Shown here: piece after piece, positions 12,293 to 22,097 of the stretch | Layout: each line of letters begins with the position of its first letter | Position numbering within the stretch: the first letter of the stretch is position 1 | Origin: Patiria miniata | Taxonomy: Eukaryota; Echinodermata; Asteroidea; Valvatida; Asterinidae | Direction of reading: 5' to 3' | DNA: 64,000 bases | NCBI RefSeq assembly: GCF_015706575.1 | Contig: NW_024037067.1 | Span: 5,394,884-5,458,883 of the forward strand | Translations under genes and position numbers: made by a program | Notes under the pieces: model-generated | What the model saw: the letters and a program-made list of their open reading frames with translations, nothing else | Told to the model about the DNA's origin: nothing | Databases searched by the model: none

Positions 12293-12518
12293 TCCCTCAT
12301 ACCCTACTCATCTTGGACTGGGGAGGACGACGAAACGGAAACGAAGCCGGGGTTTCGTAAACGTATAAAACCTATTATGACCATTTTATTTTCAAGATCA
12401 TGCGGCTCCAATCAAGTGGTAATCGATAGTAATATTTTACAGTGACGGCAGTAAGTTACAAGCTGAGGGAATGACGGAGATATAGTCTCCGCAGAACAGG
12501 AGTAGACAATCTCAAGTG

Positions 12519-15500
12519 ATGATGGGAGAATATGTAAGCACAAATCGAGGGCAGATCCGCCTTGTTTGGATCATTTGCGGTAAGTTGTATTGAAATGTTG
12601 CCATTTTATTCAAATAATAATCTAATTGTTATAGTTCTTGAGCAGAGATAAGAATTTCCATAGTTGGGGTGAGAAAATGCTTAATGATTCAATGTATTTT
12701 GACAAGGAAAATACAATTGAAAAATAAAAATTTGAATAAAAAAGCAGGACGATTTTCTGGCCTGCATTGTTAGGTGTAGCAGTATCGTATTTGACATGAA
12801 AACTAAAAGTAGGCCTATTAATGAAAACCCGAACCTACGTGCATGGTTTCCAAAAATTCCTTTTGTGACCTATTTATCTCTTTCAAGAACTTCACATCCC
12901 CCACAATTTTCTAAAATTCACCCTTCCCACTATCCCCCACCCAAAGGTAATTTACGATGCAAAACATGCACATCTTTAGGCTCTAATTGTTTTTCAAGTC
13001 AAATTCGTCTTCAAAAGTCTTCAAAATGTGGTGCGATCAAGCAAAATCAGTTGGAACTCTGCAATCCTTGTTTTGATTAATGCATTGCCTTAACCTTATT
13101 TCGATCATCATTTTCAACCCCAAAATTTACCATTAATCAAAATGCGAAAGGGGCAGCATGTTTACCCAAAGTATTAATATATTTTATATTTTTAATTTCA
13201 TTAGTATCATTTTTTTTGTCATTTTTCCAAAATTGACAGGATTGCTCTCTGGAGTAGAGGCGCAATGTTACGTCGGTTGCGAGCCGGATTCTAGCGGGCA
13301 CGCAGCCTGGGTCATGCCGACCCAAGACCCGTGCGTCTGCCGTGGCCAAGCCCTCCGTCTCGGCGGGATAAACATCGCTACCGCCCGTTCCGTCACGCCT
13401 ACATACTACAACTTGTCGGAAATCGCGAACGCAGCGGACTCGGGGCCTGTTTTGACCGGGTTGGCAAGTTGTCCGGACGAGGATACCGGTGACGGCAAAT
13501 TACGTGAGTGCACAAACTCAGTTGTTGAAATATAATGTGTGTGGTATCAGTCTTAAAGGCGCAAGAACATTGCTGTCATAGGTGCCAGTATTAAAATGGG
13601 GCCAAAATAATAAATGGAATGCTAAAGTTCCTAACTTTAAATTTCCTTAGATAGGATGCAGGAGACGGCACCGTAGATTTCAACATTTTGCGGGAGGGGG
13701 GGATATGCCCCGGACCCCCCCCCTCCCCCAACAGCCCCCTTCACTCACCCCCTTTCATATCACACACACATCCGTTTCACTCCCCCCCCCCCCCCGACTT
13801 TTGACGTATTTGGTTCGTTTCCAATAATAAACAGTTGAAGTTTCAGCTCAGTGGTTATGACATTTTTCAGTAATTAAAAGTAAAAACCATGCACAACCTT
13901 TTGATCACGAAACACGCTTTCGTCAATATACACTCTTTATTTCCAATAATCAGTCCATTGCCTGAACGTTGGAAATCTTGATTCGAAATGACAGCAAGCC
14001 AGACGTAATAATTTTACAGGGCGTTTAGTACCAGTACGATCTTTAATCCAAGTAAGCTTTTTGATAACAATTCGGTAGGTTACTTTTGGGATTAATGCAA
14101 ACGATTCTTTAATGTGCCTTTATTATAAAATATTATATCACGTCATTTTGCTCTTTTGACCACAGCGCCACAAGCAAACAACGTATCTCGATCTCCTTGA
14201 CGTAAACCTCTTCTTCGATTTTTACGAGCCAAGGAAACACTAGATCAAAAGGCAGTTGATCATAGCAACGCCTATCATTAAGGGTTAAGACCAATCAAGT
14301 AGAAGCCGTTATGATTCTTGATTGAATATAGATTGACCGGTATAAAAATTAATTTCCTTGAAAGTAGCCGAGGGCAGTTGTGTTTACGGGAATAAATTTT
14401 CTTTTCTAAAATATAAACCATCCCACGAAGATTAATTGAATCATTGGTTTTCTAATACTGTCTTAAAGTTCGTCGTGATGACGTCATCAGCCGACGATCA
14501 TGACCCAATTTACGTTTCCAACACGACTATTCAAAGCCTCGCAGAAAACCTTCAGCCCTAATTTCATTACTTAACTCTATTCGATGGATGAAATTAAAGG
14601 TGTATATTTTGACAGGTTTCGAAAAAAACACCTACGTTTTGCATGTTTACTTATAGGCCTACGTTCTTTTAAATGTCTTGGTGAGAGAAAATCCAAATTA
14701 TATCTCACTTTAACTGAGAATGCGTTGAAAACCCATTTATTAATACCTAGCGCAGCAGCAGTTTTTGGCTTTGTATTCCAAGCACCGAATTTTAAGTCAC
14801 ACTGTCAACAAAAGATTAGCGCCGCTTAAAATGGAAGTGATAATTCAGTGTGACATGCCTGCACATGGCGATCAAAGCGCATAGGCCTACGTGTTTGAAA
14901 AGAACGTTTTGAAAAGACTGGAATGACGACTAGCGCTCCATATGGCTCGATTTTTTGAGGAAAATACTCCGAAGTTCCTTCGCAATTGTTCCACGAAAAT
15001 AGCTGATTTCCAAGTTGATTGAACATTTGTATTCTACATTTTGACGATCATTTCAACTACGTAGATCGTATTCTCATTTCGTGGTTAAGCGTTTTCGAGT
15101 CCAAAGAGTAGAGGCGCATTTCCCTCAAAAGTGCTCTCTCTTTAAAGGGTTCATGCGATGCCTTTTTCTTTATATTTGGTGCAACTTTCAACTCCTCTTA
15201 AAATTATGTGTGAAAACTATTTGACATCCCTTTGTGGGCTAATTTTATTGAAAAGTGCACTTCTTTAAACTTTAATTTACCATGCTCTTCTAGACAACTG
15301 AGGGCGCTGTTGCTGCGATGTCATTTCAGGAAGACACTGGCTGCTCAGTTTAGGGGTTTTCTGTTCCAATTGTGAACCCAAAATTTGCTCATGAAAACAT
15401 TTGCGAGAAAGGTTTGCTCATTGGCTTACTGCCATGTACTGACAAAACAACTTCCGAATTACCAATAAAAAGAACATTTACGACTGCAAAATATCAAAAA

Positions 15501-16182
15501 TTATAGCAACGTTTGTGTGCTGAAATGTTATAGCTGTGCCATTCTGCCCGAAATAATATCACAATATTTCTCACGAATAAGGAAATTTGCCTTAGCAAAG
15601 AAACAAAAAAGCTCAAAAATACCCTTGGAAATGGGAAAACGAAAATTGCTGACAATATTTTACCCACACGGCGGTTATCATCTTAAATTTTGTGTTCGAT
15701 TCACAGATTGTCACACATTTGAAGATAGTACTGGCGGGGAATATCGTTATGAGTTCGCGAAACTCCCAAAGTCTGAAGACGGTAAATTTCTGGTGAAATT
15801 CTCCGTTCGCTCAAAGAATGACGTGCACATCTCCCTGTCCAGTCAAAACAACGACGTCGCCGACATGTACGAGATCGTGATCGGTGGGCCGAACGGCGTG
15901 TCGGCCATTCGCCGGTGCAGTCAGTGCCGCGATCTGGCCAGCGAGTTCGAGTCGTCCGGCTGGCTGGACAAGTCGGAGTTCAAGCACTTCTGGGTCGGCG
16001 CAACTCCAGGGACGAAAGGCCGTGGCGGGTCCGACGTTTTAACCATCGCCCTCGGGAAGGATTCCGAGGTAGAAGCCATCGTGAGCTATGAGGATTCCTC
16101 CCCGCTACCCGTCGAGTACTTGGGATTCAAGCAGGGTACCGACACGTCAGTCGCCAGTTACAGGTTTTGCGGCTTAAATTAA
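12519..16182 (+). CDS. Secreted protein with Methyltransf_FA (farnesoic acid O-methyltransferase-like) domain
   Basis: Three exons splice in frame: 12519-12579, 13240-13503 and 15707-16182 (801 nt, 266 residues). Exon 1 (donor GTAAGT) supplies the start of a signal peptide with an arginine before LVWIICGLL; cleavage is likely after VEA at about residue 28. Residues 29-109 are a cysteine-containing region (QCYVGCEPD, PCVCRG) I do not recognise. From residue 110 to the end is a Methyltransf_FA domain: EYRYEF, VRSKNDVHISLSS and YEIVIGGPNG are hallmark strings. Despite its name the domain is found in many extracellular animal proteins and has no proven methyltransferase role there. The two ATGs at 12519 and 12522 are adjacent, so the start could be either. 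AATAAA occurs at 16793. Intron 2 contains a MITE. Confidence 0.8.
13800..14122 (-). mobile_element. TTAA-target MITE (family A), reverse
   Basis: It reads as the reverse of the 40977-41374 copy, from 'TTTGGTTCGTTTCC' to 'GTGCCTTTA', with the left terminus eroded. It lies in intron 2 of the Methyltransf_FA gene. Confidence 0.65.
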
Positions 16183-16249
16183 AGGGAAAGCTAAATTGCT
16201 GTGCGTGCACAATGAATACGTACACCTCTATATGTTTATCTATATGTTT

Positions 16250-16397
16250 AACAATTGTTGACTGCATGCATTTGATGTGGGATGTGACGTCTTGAACACC
16301 CGAGGGGCGCACATAGCACCCGAGGCGAAGCCGCCGATGCTTTGCGCCCCGAGGGTGTTCAAAACGTCATATCCCACATCACAGCAGTCAACAATGG
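16250..16397. mobile_element. Foldback element, arms about 60 nt
   Basis: The left arm runs from AACAATTGTTGACTGC through GATGTGGGAT and GAACACCCGAGG. The right arm is its reverse complement and ends GCAGTCAACAATGG. The loop holds 'CGAGGCGAAGCCG'. It lies just downstream of the Methyltransf_FA stop codon, so the arms would be in that gene's 3' UTR. Confidence 0.7.
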
Positions 16398-17822
16398 TTT
16401 TGTTGTACCTCTGTCTTTGATTCTTTGGATTTTGATGTAAAAATTACGAAAACAAACAGCAGTAAACACAACAATCATGACAATCGAATGTCAACTCACA
16501 TGCATGTCGCGTGCTCGAAGCAGCCGATCGTCTGCTAGTTCGCTGCTCCCACTCATGTGTGGTGAAAACAGCGTGGGTACCAACCATAATTATAAGCGTT
16601 GCACACGGTACGTACGTAGCCTGTGGGATATCACGTACATCATATCCCACAGGGAGTGTGTTATGCTTTTTGTAAACTTAACACGTGATCGTTCTAGGCC
16701 AATGAAAATACGGTATTCAAGACAGAGTTATAACAAATATCTTTATCTAATCTTGATAACTGTACTTATAAGTTAATGCAACTGTATCACTAAATAAACA
16801 TCATAAACCCAATGCAGCACTTACCAGCAGCCTGGGTACTCCGTTACAGGAGGGTTTTACCTCCTGTGGATGTAACCCCCGTTTGTACTTATTTAATTTT
16901 ACTGATTTTATCTCATTGTATTTTTGTTGTACAAATGGAAATAAACAAAACAAACAAACAAACAAACGCCCCTACAACCCCAACCCAACAAATAAACAAA
17001 CAAACAAACAAACATCCCTACACCAACAACCCAACAAACAAACAAACAAACAAACCTCTCTAATGCCACACTCATCCATGTGGGCTATTTCAACTCCCAA
17101 CTTGTTGTTTTTAATTCTCACCCTATAGACCATTATCATGTTGCGGCCATCCAAGGCGAGGCTGGTAGGAAAAAAAGTCTGGTTCCTATTTGTACAAAAA
17201 AATATTTTCTTTAATTTGATTATTGACCGACTGGTAACCTATCATGCGTCAATAAAATGTAGAGAGAAACGTGTGGATGATACGAAGAAGTAACCATTCA
17301 CGGTAATAAGCAACACGCCTATTCTAATGAACATCACGTATCTATATAGGACTGCAGACGAGCGATTAGCAGATGACACCAATCCAAACTTTCATCATTA
17401 AGTTTGAATTGCCAGCCTAATTTGGATTTTGAAATAACGGACTCATCAAATAACCACACGATTCCAGCCAAGGTTACTCACGGCACGATCCAATTCCCAC
17501 CAATAAGAGTTGTCACTCCATCACAATCCACCACACGAACCCAAGAAGTAATATCCGGGAACAAACACATTACACGGCACCAATGCCTTGTGATCATGAC
17601 ATTCAATGCAAGCTCCTGATAAAACCGAGTTAAAATCGTCAGAAGTTTGTATCAAAAACGAATCGAGAGTGGCACTGAACAGTTGAGATAGAATCAGCTC
17701 TCCCTTTAATCTGTCTCCGAGCATCTGTGTTAGATTCATCTATTTGTCTTGACAGTCGATCTGCAAGAACTTAAAGCCTAAACCAATCAGCAATACGGAA
17801 ACAAAATCACTCTGCTACAAAA
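16398..17822. other. Intergenic region upstream of the first lectin gene
   Basis: A short inverted pair, CCTGTGGGATAT at 16620 and ATATCCCACAGG at 16642, flanks a 10-base loop. A CAAA-type microsatellite follows. A TATA-like CTATATAGG at 17342 lies about 480 bp upstream of the lectin ATG and could be its promoter if the leader is long or spliced. No other gene was seen. Confidence 0.4.
16936..17056 (+). repeat. (CAAA)n microsatellite in three blocks
   Basis: Runs of AAAC/CAAA are separated by CCCTAC-containing spacers. Their open frames (QTNKQTNK and similar) are repeat artefacts. Confidence 0.85.
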
Positions 17823-18344
17823 ATGATATCTCGGTACAATCATTTGACAGTTTTGTTGTTGATATTTGATGCTGTGTTTTCATCGGCGGCTGTTTGCTCG
17901 CCCGGCTGGACGAACTGGAAGCAGTCGTGCTACGCTATGCACTCTAAGCGCCTGAATTGGATGGACGCAACGAAGTTCTGCGAGAACACGGGAAGCCATA
18001 TTGTCGTGCCGAACTCTCAGGCTGAGAATGATTTCATCTGGGGGTTGGTGATGGACCGACTTGAGTACGCGTCTCTGCCGATGGGCGGGGTGTGGATCGG
18101 CTGCAAACGCGAGACGGCGGACTCAAGCTTCGTGTGCGCCGAGAAAACGGACTTCACCAACTGGACGCCAGGCCACCCTTCAGCAAAAGTTCTGTGCATC
18201 GTGTATGGCAAGGGAGGGAACGGCACATGGAGATCTAACAGGTGCACCAACGACAGCCGCCGGTATGTGGTCTGCGAGATGCCGAATACTGCGTACTGCC
18301 TGACTGCTGGTAAAAATGGACGCTTCGTGAGTGGATTGCCGTAA
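17823..18344 (+). CDS. Secreted C-type lectin, divergent member (lectin 1)
   Basis: This single-exon gene encodes 173 residues. A signal peptide occupies about 1-23 (MISRYNHLTVLLLIFDAV...SSAA), followed by one C-type lectin domain of the long form, opening CSPGWTNWKQSCYAM. The fold marker WIG is present as VWIGCKRE. The usual EPN or QPD sugar motif is replaced (NWTPGHPS), and WND is replaced by GTWRSNRC, so classical Ca2+-dependent sugar binding is doubtful. Cysteines are placed as in the other copies, and a short non-lectin tail ends RFVSGLP. Its leader differs from the MAALRD leader of the four downstream copies, so it is the oldest or outgroup paralogue of the array. Role in innate immunity is inference. 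Confidence 0.88.
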   Translation: MISRYNHLTVLLLIFDAVFSSAAVCSPGWTNWKQSCYAMHSKRLNWMDATKFCENTGSHIVVPNSQAENDFIWGLVMDRLEYASLPMGGVWIGCKRETADSSFVCAEKTDFTNWTPGHPSAKVLCIVYGKGGNGTWRSNRCTNDSRRYVVCEMPNTAYCLTAGKNGRFVSGLP

Positions 18345-18746
18345 AGACTATACTCCATCGAAGTCATCTGACTGCCTGCAAGTCGGGATTGCTATAGTTT
18401 TGTGAACACGTTAAGACAGGCACAAAACTTTCTTGACTCGCAGGATAGGCCTAAACCTGATTACTGCTTTATTGTGATCTTGGGTCCAGAGCAAGTAACA
18501 AGGTTTATATATCCACATCCCGCAAACCACGTGAGAGATTTAGTCATCCTCATGTTTATCGATTAACATCCTGCTAAGCCCGAGACATATTCAGGTACGT
18601 TAGAATAGTTGCACTGTTGATGCAAAATGCTACGTGATTTCTGCCATATAGTTATCTCAGACGCAGGACTCATGATTTTACACGACAAATGGTTACCAGC
18701 AGTAGACACTTGGGTTTTTTTTGGACGGGAAAAGACTCATAGGGAG

Positions 18747-19029
18747 TCAGGGACTGTCGTCAGGTTGGTGTGGCGCTACTTTCTCGCCTTCCATCGCTGT
18801 GACCCAGGTTCGAATCCCGCCTAGCTAGGCCAAACGTGGATTGGATACCTGATTCCGTGGGTTTCCCCAGAATATTCTTAATCTGGGTTTTCCCTACTAC
18901 CTCTAAAACTGTAATTTCTTCTCATTGCCTCCTCTCTACAGGTTTGCTCAAGGTTGTGAGCTACAGTACCTTGGGCGCTTTTGAGGAATCCTTGGTTTCT
19001 TTATCAGAAATACATAATAATAAATAAAA
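18747..19029 (+). mobile_element. Full-length tRNA-derived SINE (family E) with target duplication
   Basis: The element runs from the tRNA-like head (B-box GGTTCGAATCCCGCC) to an AATAATAAATAAAA end. It is flanked by a perfect 10-bp duplication TCATAGGGAG at 18737-18746 and 19030-19039, showing LINE-type insertion. It defines the ends of the family. Confidence 0.85.
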
Positions 19030-19955
19030 TCATAGGGAGCTTTACCCTGTCACGACATGACAGATTTTGTAGTTCGAAAAGTCAATTAGGCCAAGAACCA
19101 CAGCAGCACACCAATTGTTGTATGCACAAATGACGTACAGCGTAAAATAGTATATGCGTAGTTATCCGTTAAAATATTGTAATGCACTGTTAAAATGTGT
19201 ATAATAATACTACTGTATATAGACTACTGACGTATTACAAAGTGAATATTTACGATGACTGTGTGACTTTGTATTACATATACCACACGTATAAACTATG
19301 ACGAATATATGCTATCAAAAGGCATTATTTTATGGTCAGAAAAGTTGGCCTTAGGCCTATTTCGCGTTTTAGTGCTACCTAAAAGAGCACATAACAGAAT
19401 GTATTTAAAGTTCGGTCATGCAACAAGAAATTTGATGCGTGTTTTTGTTCTTGGGCAAGACACTTAACTACAATCGCTGCAGAATCGCGTTAGAATCGCG
19501 TCAACGCAGCTCGTGAAATATTGTCCAATAACAGGATATGCAAATGGACGCGGAACACGCAAAATCGAGACTTAGTGCACAAAAACTCCATAGGGTTGTC
19601 TAAGGGGCGTGGCTAACTCGCAAACAGCGATAAGGTCTATTGCCTCTCTCCATCCAAGGGGAGTATAAATTAGTACCAAGTAAACGGAGATACTAATAGC
19701 TTCCGCCGATCTCTGATGACTATTGGTAATAAATGTAAAAGCCTCTTGAGACATTGGTGTGAAGCGAACCAAAACGTCAGGCCATCAAAAAACCATCAAT
19801 ATTTGATAATCATTGGGACTGTGAGGAAGCCTGCCGTTCCGCGTTCTTTCGATACAAACGAGGTTGTCATGAAAACGCAGGTATATTTCATGAATGTTTC
19901 ATGCGATTTACAAGGACATGACGCACAGCAAGTCAGGCAACACTTCACTCGCATG

Positions 19956-20307
19956 CGATGCAGTTGGTGTTATAAGGTTCGAGGCATACCTATCTAAATA
20001 TACTTCGAGAAACGGTTGTGCCTGGTACAGACATTCAGGGAGAAAAATTGGCTCTTGTTTCAACGGTTCAACCAATCCAACTGTTGAATCGAGTCGAAGA
20101 TACTTATACGAATATCAACTGTATGATTTAACAACGATGCAGTCAACAATTAGGTCTGAGGCATATCTATCTACATGAGCTTTGAGAATAAGTTGTGCCA
20201 AGTACAAATACTCGAGAGCAATTTTGTCTCTCATAAACACAAACAAACTGTTGCTTCCAGCATAGGAGATACTTTCCATCTCAACTGTATGATTTAACAA
20301 CTTCGAA
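19956..20307 (+). promoter_or_regulatory. Duplicated lectin leader/promoter module
   Basis: The stretch before lectin 2 is present twice in tandem (about 19956-20135 and 20136-20307). Each unit runs from GATGCAGT through GAGAA(A/T)..GTTGTGCC to CAACTGTATGATTTAACAAC. The same module precedes lectins 3, 4 and 5 once each, immediately before the ATG. The conserved end and placement suggest it holds the core promoter and 5' UTR. Confidence 0.6.
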
Positions 20308-20838
20308 ATGGCAGCTCTTCGTGACATTTTGTTCGCATTTCTGTTCGCCTTGGGAGGTTTTTCGATCTTGTCAGCTCTCTGCCCTCCGGGCTGGAAGAAC
20401 TGGCATCAGTCGTGCTACGCGATGTACTTGGAGCGTATGAGCTGGGCAGATGCTTCAGAGTTCTGCGAGAGCAAACAAAGCCACCTTGTCGTGCCAAATT
20501 CACAGGCCGAGAACGATTTCCTCTGGCGGATGGTGGTGGAACGATTTCAGACTGTACAAAATCGTGGGTTTTGGATCGGCTGCAAACGCGAGACCGTAAC
20601 CTCAAGCTTCGTGTGCGCTGGGAAAACTGAGGGACTCGGCTACATCAACTGGGAACAGGGATTTCCCAAACAAAAAGCCCTTCAGTGCACTGTGTTGACA
20701 AGGGATGGCAACGGCACATGGAGAACTGCCGACTGTATGCCAAATAAAGAGAGATTCGTCGCATGCGAGGTGCCAAGTAGCGGCATGCACTGCATGACGG
20801 CCGGTGCAAACGGGCGCTTCGTCAACGACCTACCGTAA
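20308..20838 (+). CDS. Secreted C-type lectin (lectin 2)
   Basis: This intronless gene encodes 176 residues. The signal peptide is about 1-23, then one long-form C-type lectin domain (about 25-155), then a tail with Cys162 ending GRFVNDLP. There are nine cysteines after the leader: 25/36 (N-terminal pair of the long form), 53/153 and 127/143 (the two canonical bridges), plus 92, 103 and 162. WIGC at 89-92 is the fold core. Canonical sugar motifs are absent: NWEQGFPKQK at 114-123 takes the place of EPN, and GTWRTADC at 136-143 takes the place of WND. An N-glycosylation sequon NGT is at 135-137. Start choice is fixed by the conserved leader in all four copies. It has two upstream leader modules where the other copies have one. 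Confidence 0.92.
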   Translation: MAALRDILFAFLFALGGFSILSALCPPGWKNWHQSCYAMYLERMSWADASEFCESKQSHLVVPNSQAENDFLWRMVVERFQTVQNRGFWIGCKRETVTSSFVCAGKTEGLGYINWEQGFPKQKALQCTVLTRDGNGTWRTADCMPNKERFVACEVPSSGMHCMTAGANGRFVNDLP

Positions 20839-21557
20839 AGGCAAAGAAGAACGACGACCACTTCAGCGAAGGGCATTTCGACATATAATAAGCCTCTGTA
20901 CTAATGACGTCACACTTTGTTTACATGTGGACTTTCATAATTATGGAGCCACTGGGGCCCACGGTCCACTGAGCACCGTAGGAAAGCACACACGTAAACA
21001 AAGTGTGACGTCATTAGTACCTGTACGTTCACGAACATAATCCAAACCCAGGCTTGGGCCAAGACTAGTGCTGCTGCAGAAAACTGCTTGGTACCATGCA
21101 TGGTCTCATTACGATATGGTGTAAAGTGCTGTACAAGCAACGCATTATTTACATATACCCAAAGGTCGGGTCTCTGTCGAATCATGATACCGAGTCCAAA
21201 ACGCCAATATATAAAATCATCGGTACCATGGCAGAGTGCTGTTTTCCCTAGATACCAAAACAAGGTTGCCATGAAAACCCAGACGCCAGATTAACCAGGC
21301 TAAACATCCAGGAAGCGGCACCCGCAAGACACACATAGGCCTAATTAAAAAACGCGGCACTGACATACGATGCAGTTGGCATATTATACGGTCTGAGGCA
21401 TACATCTAGATGTGCTTTGAGAAACGGTTGTGCCAGCTACAGACACTCGTTCGGTACTAAACTTGGCTCTTGTTTCAATCAATCCAACTGTTGCTTCGAT
21501 TAGGAGATACTTTCCAAATATATACGAATCTCAACTGTATGATTTGACAACTTCGAA
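20839..21557. other. Spacer between lectins 2 and 3
   Basis: It contains the foldback element at 20898-21020, a SINE-tail segment (about 21050-21160) shared with the flanks of the other lectin units, and the leader module of lectin 3 just before its ATG. No gene was seen. Confidence 0.5.
20898..21020. mobile_element. Foldback element with TGACGTCA in each arm
   Basis: The arms of about 39 nt are inverted with three or four mismatches. The left begins GTACTAATGACGTCACACTT and the right ends CGTCATTAGTAC. Each arm contains a perfect CRE-type octamer TGACGTCA. This element was not seen beside the other lectin copies. Confidence 0.75.
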
Positions 21558-22097
21558 ATGGCAGCTCTTCGTGACATTTTGGTCGCATTTCTGTTCGCCT
21601 TGGAAGGTTTTTCGATCTTGTCAGCTCTCTGCCCTCCGGGCTGGAAGAACTGGAATCAGTCATGCTACGCGATGTACTTGGAGCGTATGAGCTGGGCAGA
21701 TGCTTCAGAGTTCTGCGAGAGCAAACAAAGCCATCTTGTCGTGCCGAATTCACAGGCTGAGAATGATTTCTTCTGGCGGATGGTGGTGGAACGATTCGAG
21801 ACCGTGGCCGAGGTCGAAATCGGGGTTTGGATTGGCTGCAAACGCGAGTCTGTAAACTCAAGCTTCGTGTGCGCTGGAAATACCGAGGAACTGATCTACA
21901 CCAACTGGGCAATGGGAAATCCCAAACAAAAAGCTCGTCAGTGTGTTGTGTTGCGGAAGGATAGCAACGGCACATGGAAAACTGCCAATTGCTGCCCGAA
22001 AAGAGTGAGGTACGTCGTATGCGAGGAGCCTAGTACCCCTCGCTTGCACTGCATGACGGCCAATGCAAACGGGCGTTTCGTCAACGACCTACCGTAA
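21558..22097 (+). CDS. Secreted C-type lectin (lectin 3)
   Basis: This intronless gene encodes 179 residues with the MAALRDIL leader and the opening CPPGWKNWNQSCYAM, nearly identical to lectin 2 through about residue 80. It then diverges: an insertion (AEVEI) precedes VWIGCKRE, the long-loop region reads NWAMGNPKQKARQC, and GTWKTANC replaces WND with one extra adjacent cysteine (CCPK). The tail returns to CMTANANGRFVNDLP. A 2-kb downstream region is shared with lectin 5. The N-glycosylation sequon NGT is kept. Confidence 0.92.
   Translation: MAALRDILVAFLFALEGFSILSALCPPGWKNWNQSCYAMYLERMSWADASEFCESKQSHLVVPNSQAENDFFWRMVVERFETVAEVEIGVWIGCKRESVNSSFVCAGNTEELIYTNWAMGNPKQKARQCVVLRKDSNGTWKTANCCPKRVRYVVCEEPSTPRLHCMTANANGRFVNDLP

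Larger units (their letters stand above)
11411..12518. promoter_or_regulatory. Shared upstream region of two divergent genes
   Basis: TELO2 runs left and the Methyltransf_FA gene runs right from this roughly 1.1 kb interval, so it should contain both promoters and the 5' UTRs. It holds a CTCF-like site (12058-12077) and a G-run cluster (12273-12292). No clear TATA box was recognised, and nothing else could be assigned. Confidence 0.5.
18345..20307. other. Spacer between lectins 1 and 2
   Basis: It contains a full-length SINE with target duplications (18747-19029), a further SINE tail around 19440-19760, and two tandem copies of the lectin leader module (19956-20307). No other coding sequence was recognised. 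Confidence 0.5.

Noticed and set aside
13158..13535. Open frame starting MFTQSINIFYIFNF with a hydrophobic start that looks like a signal peptide
   Set aside because: The first 27 codons are AT-rich intron sequence ending in a good acceptor (TTGACAG at 13233-13239). The exon at 12519-12579 joins in phase and gives a better signal peptide.
15517..15706. N-terminal extension of the Methyltransf_FA exon 3 open frame
   Set aside because: It reads through intron; the acceptor TTCACAG at 15706 joins in phase to exon 2.
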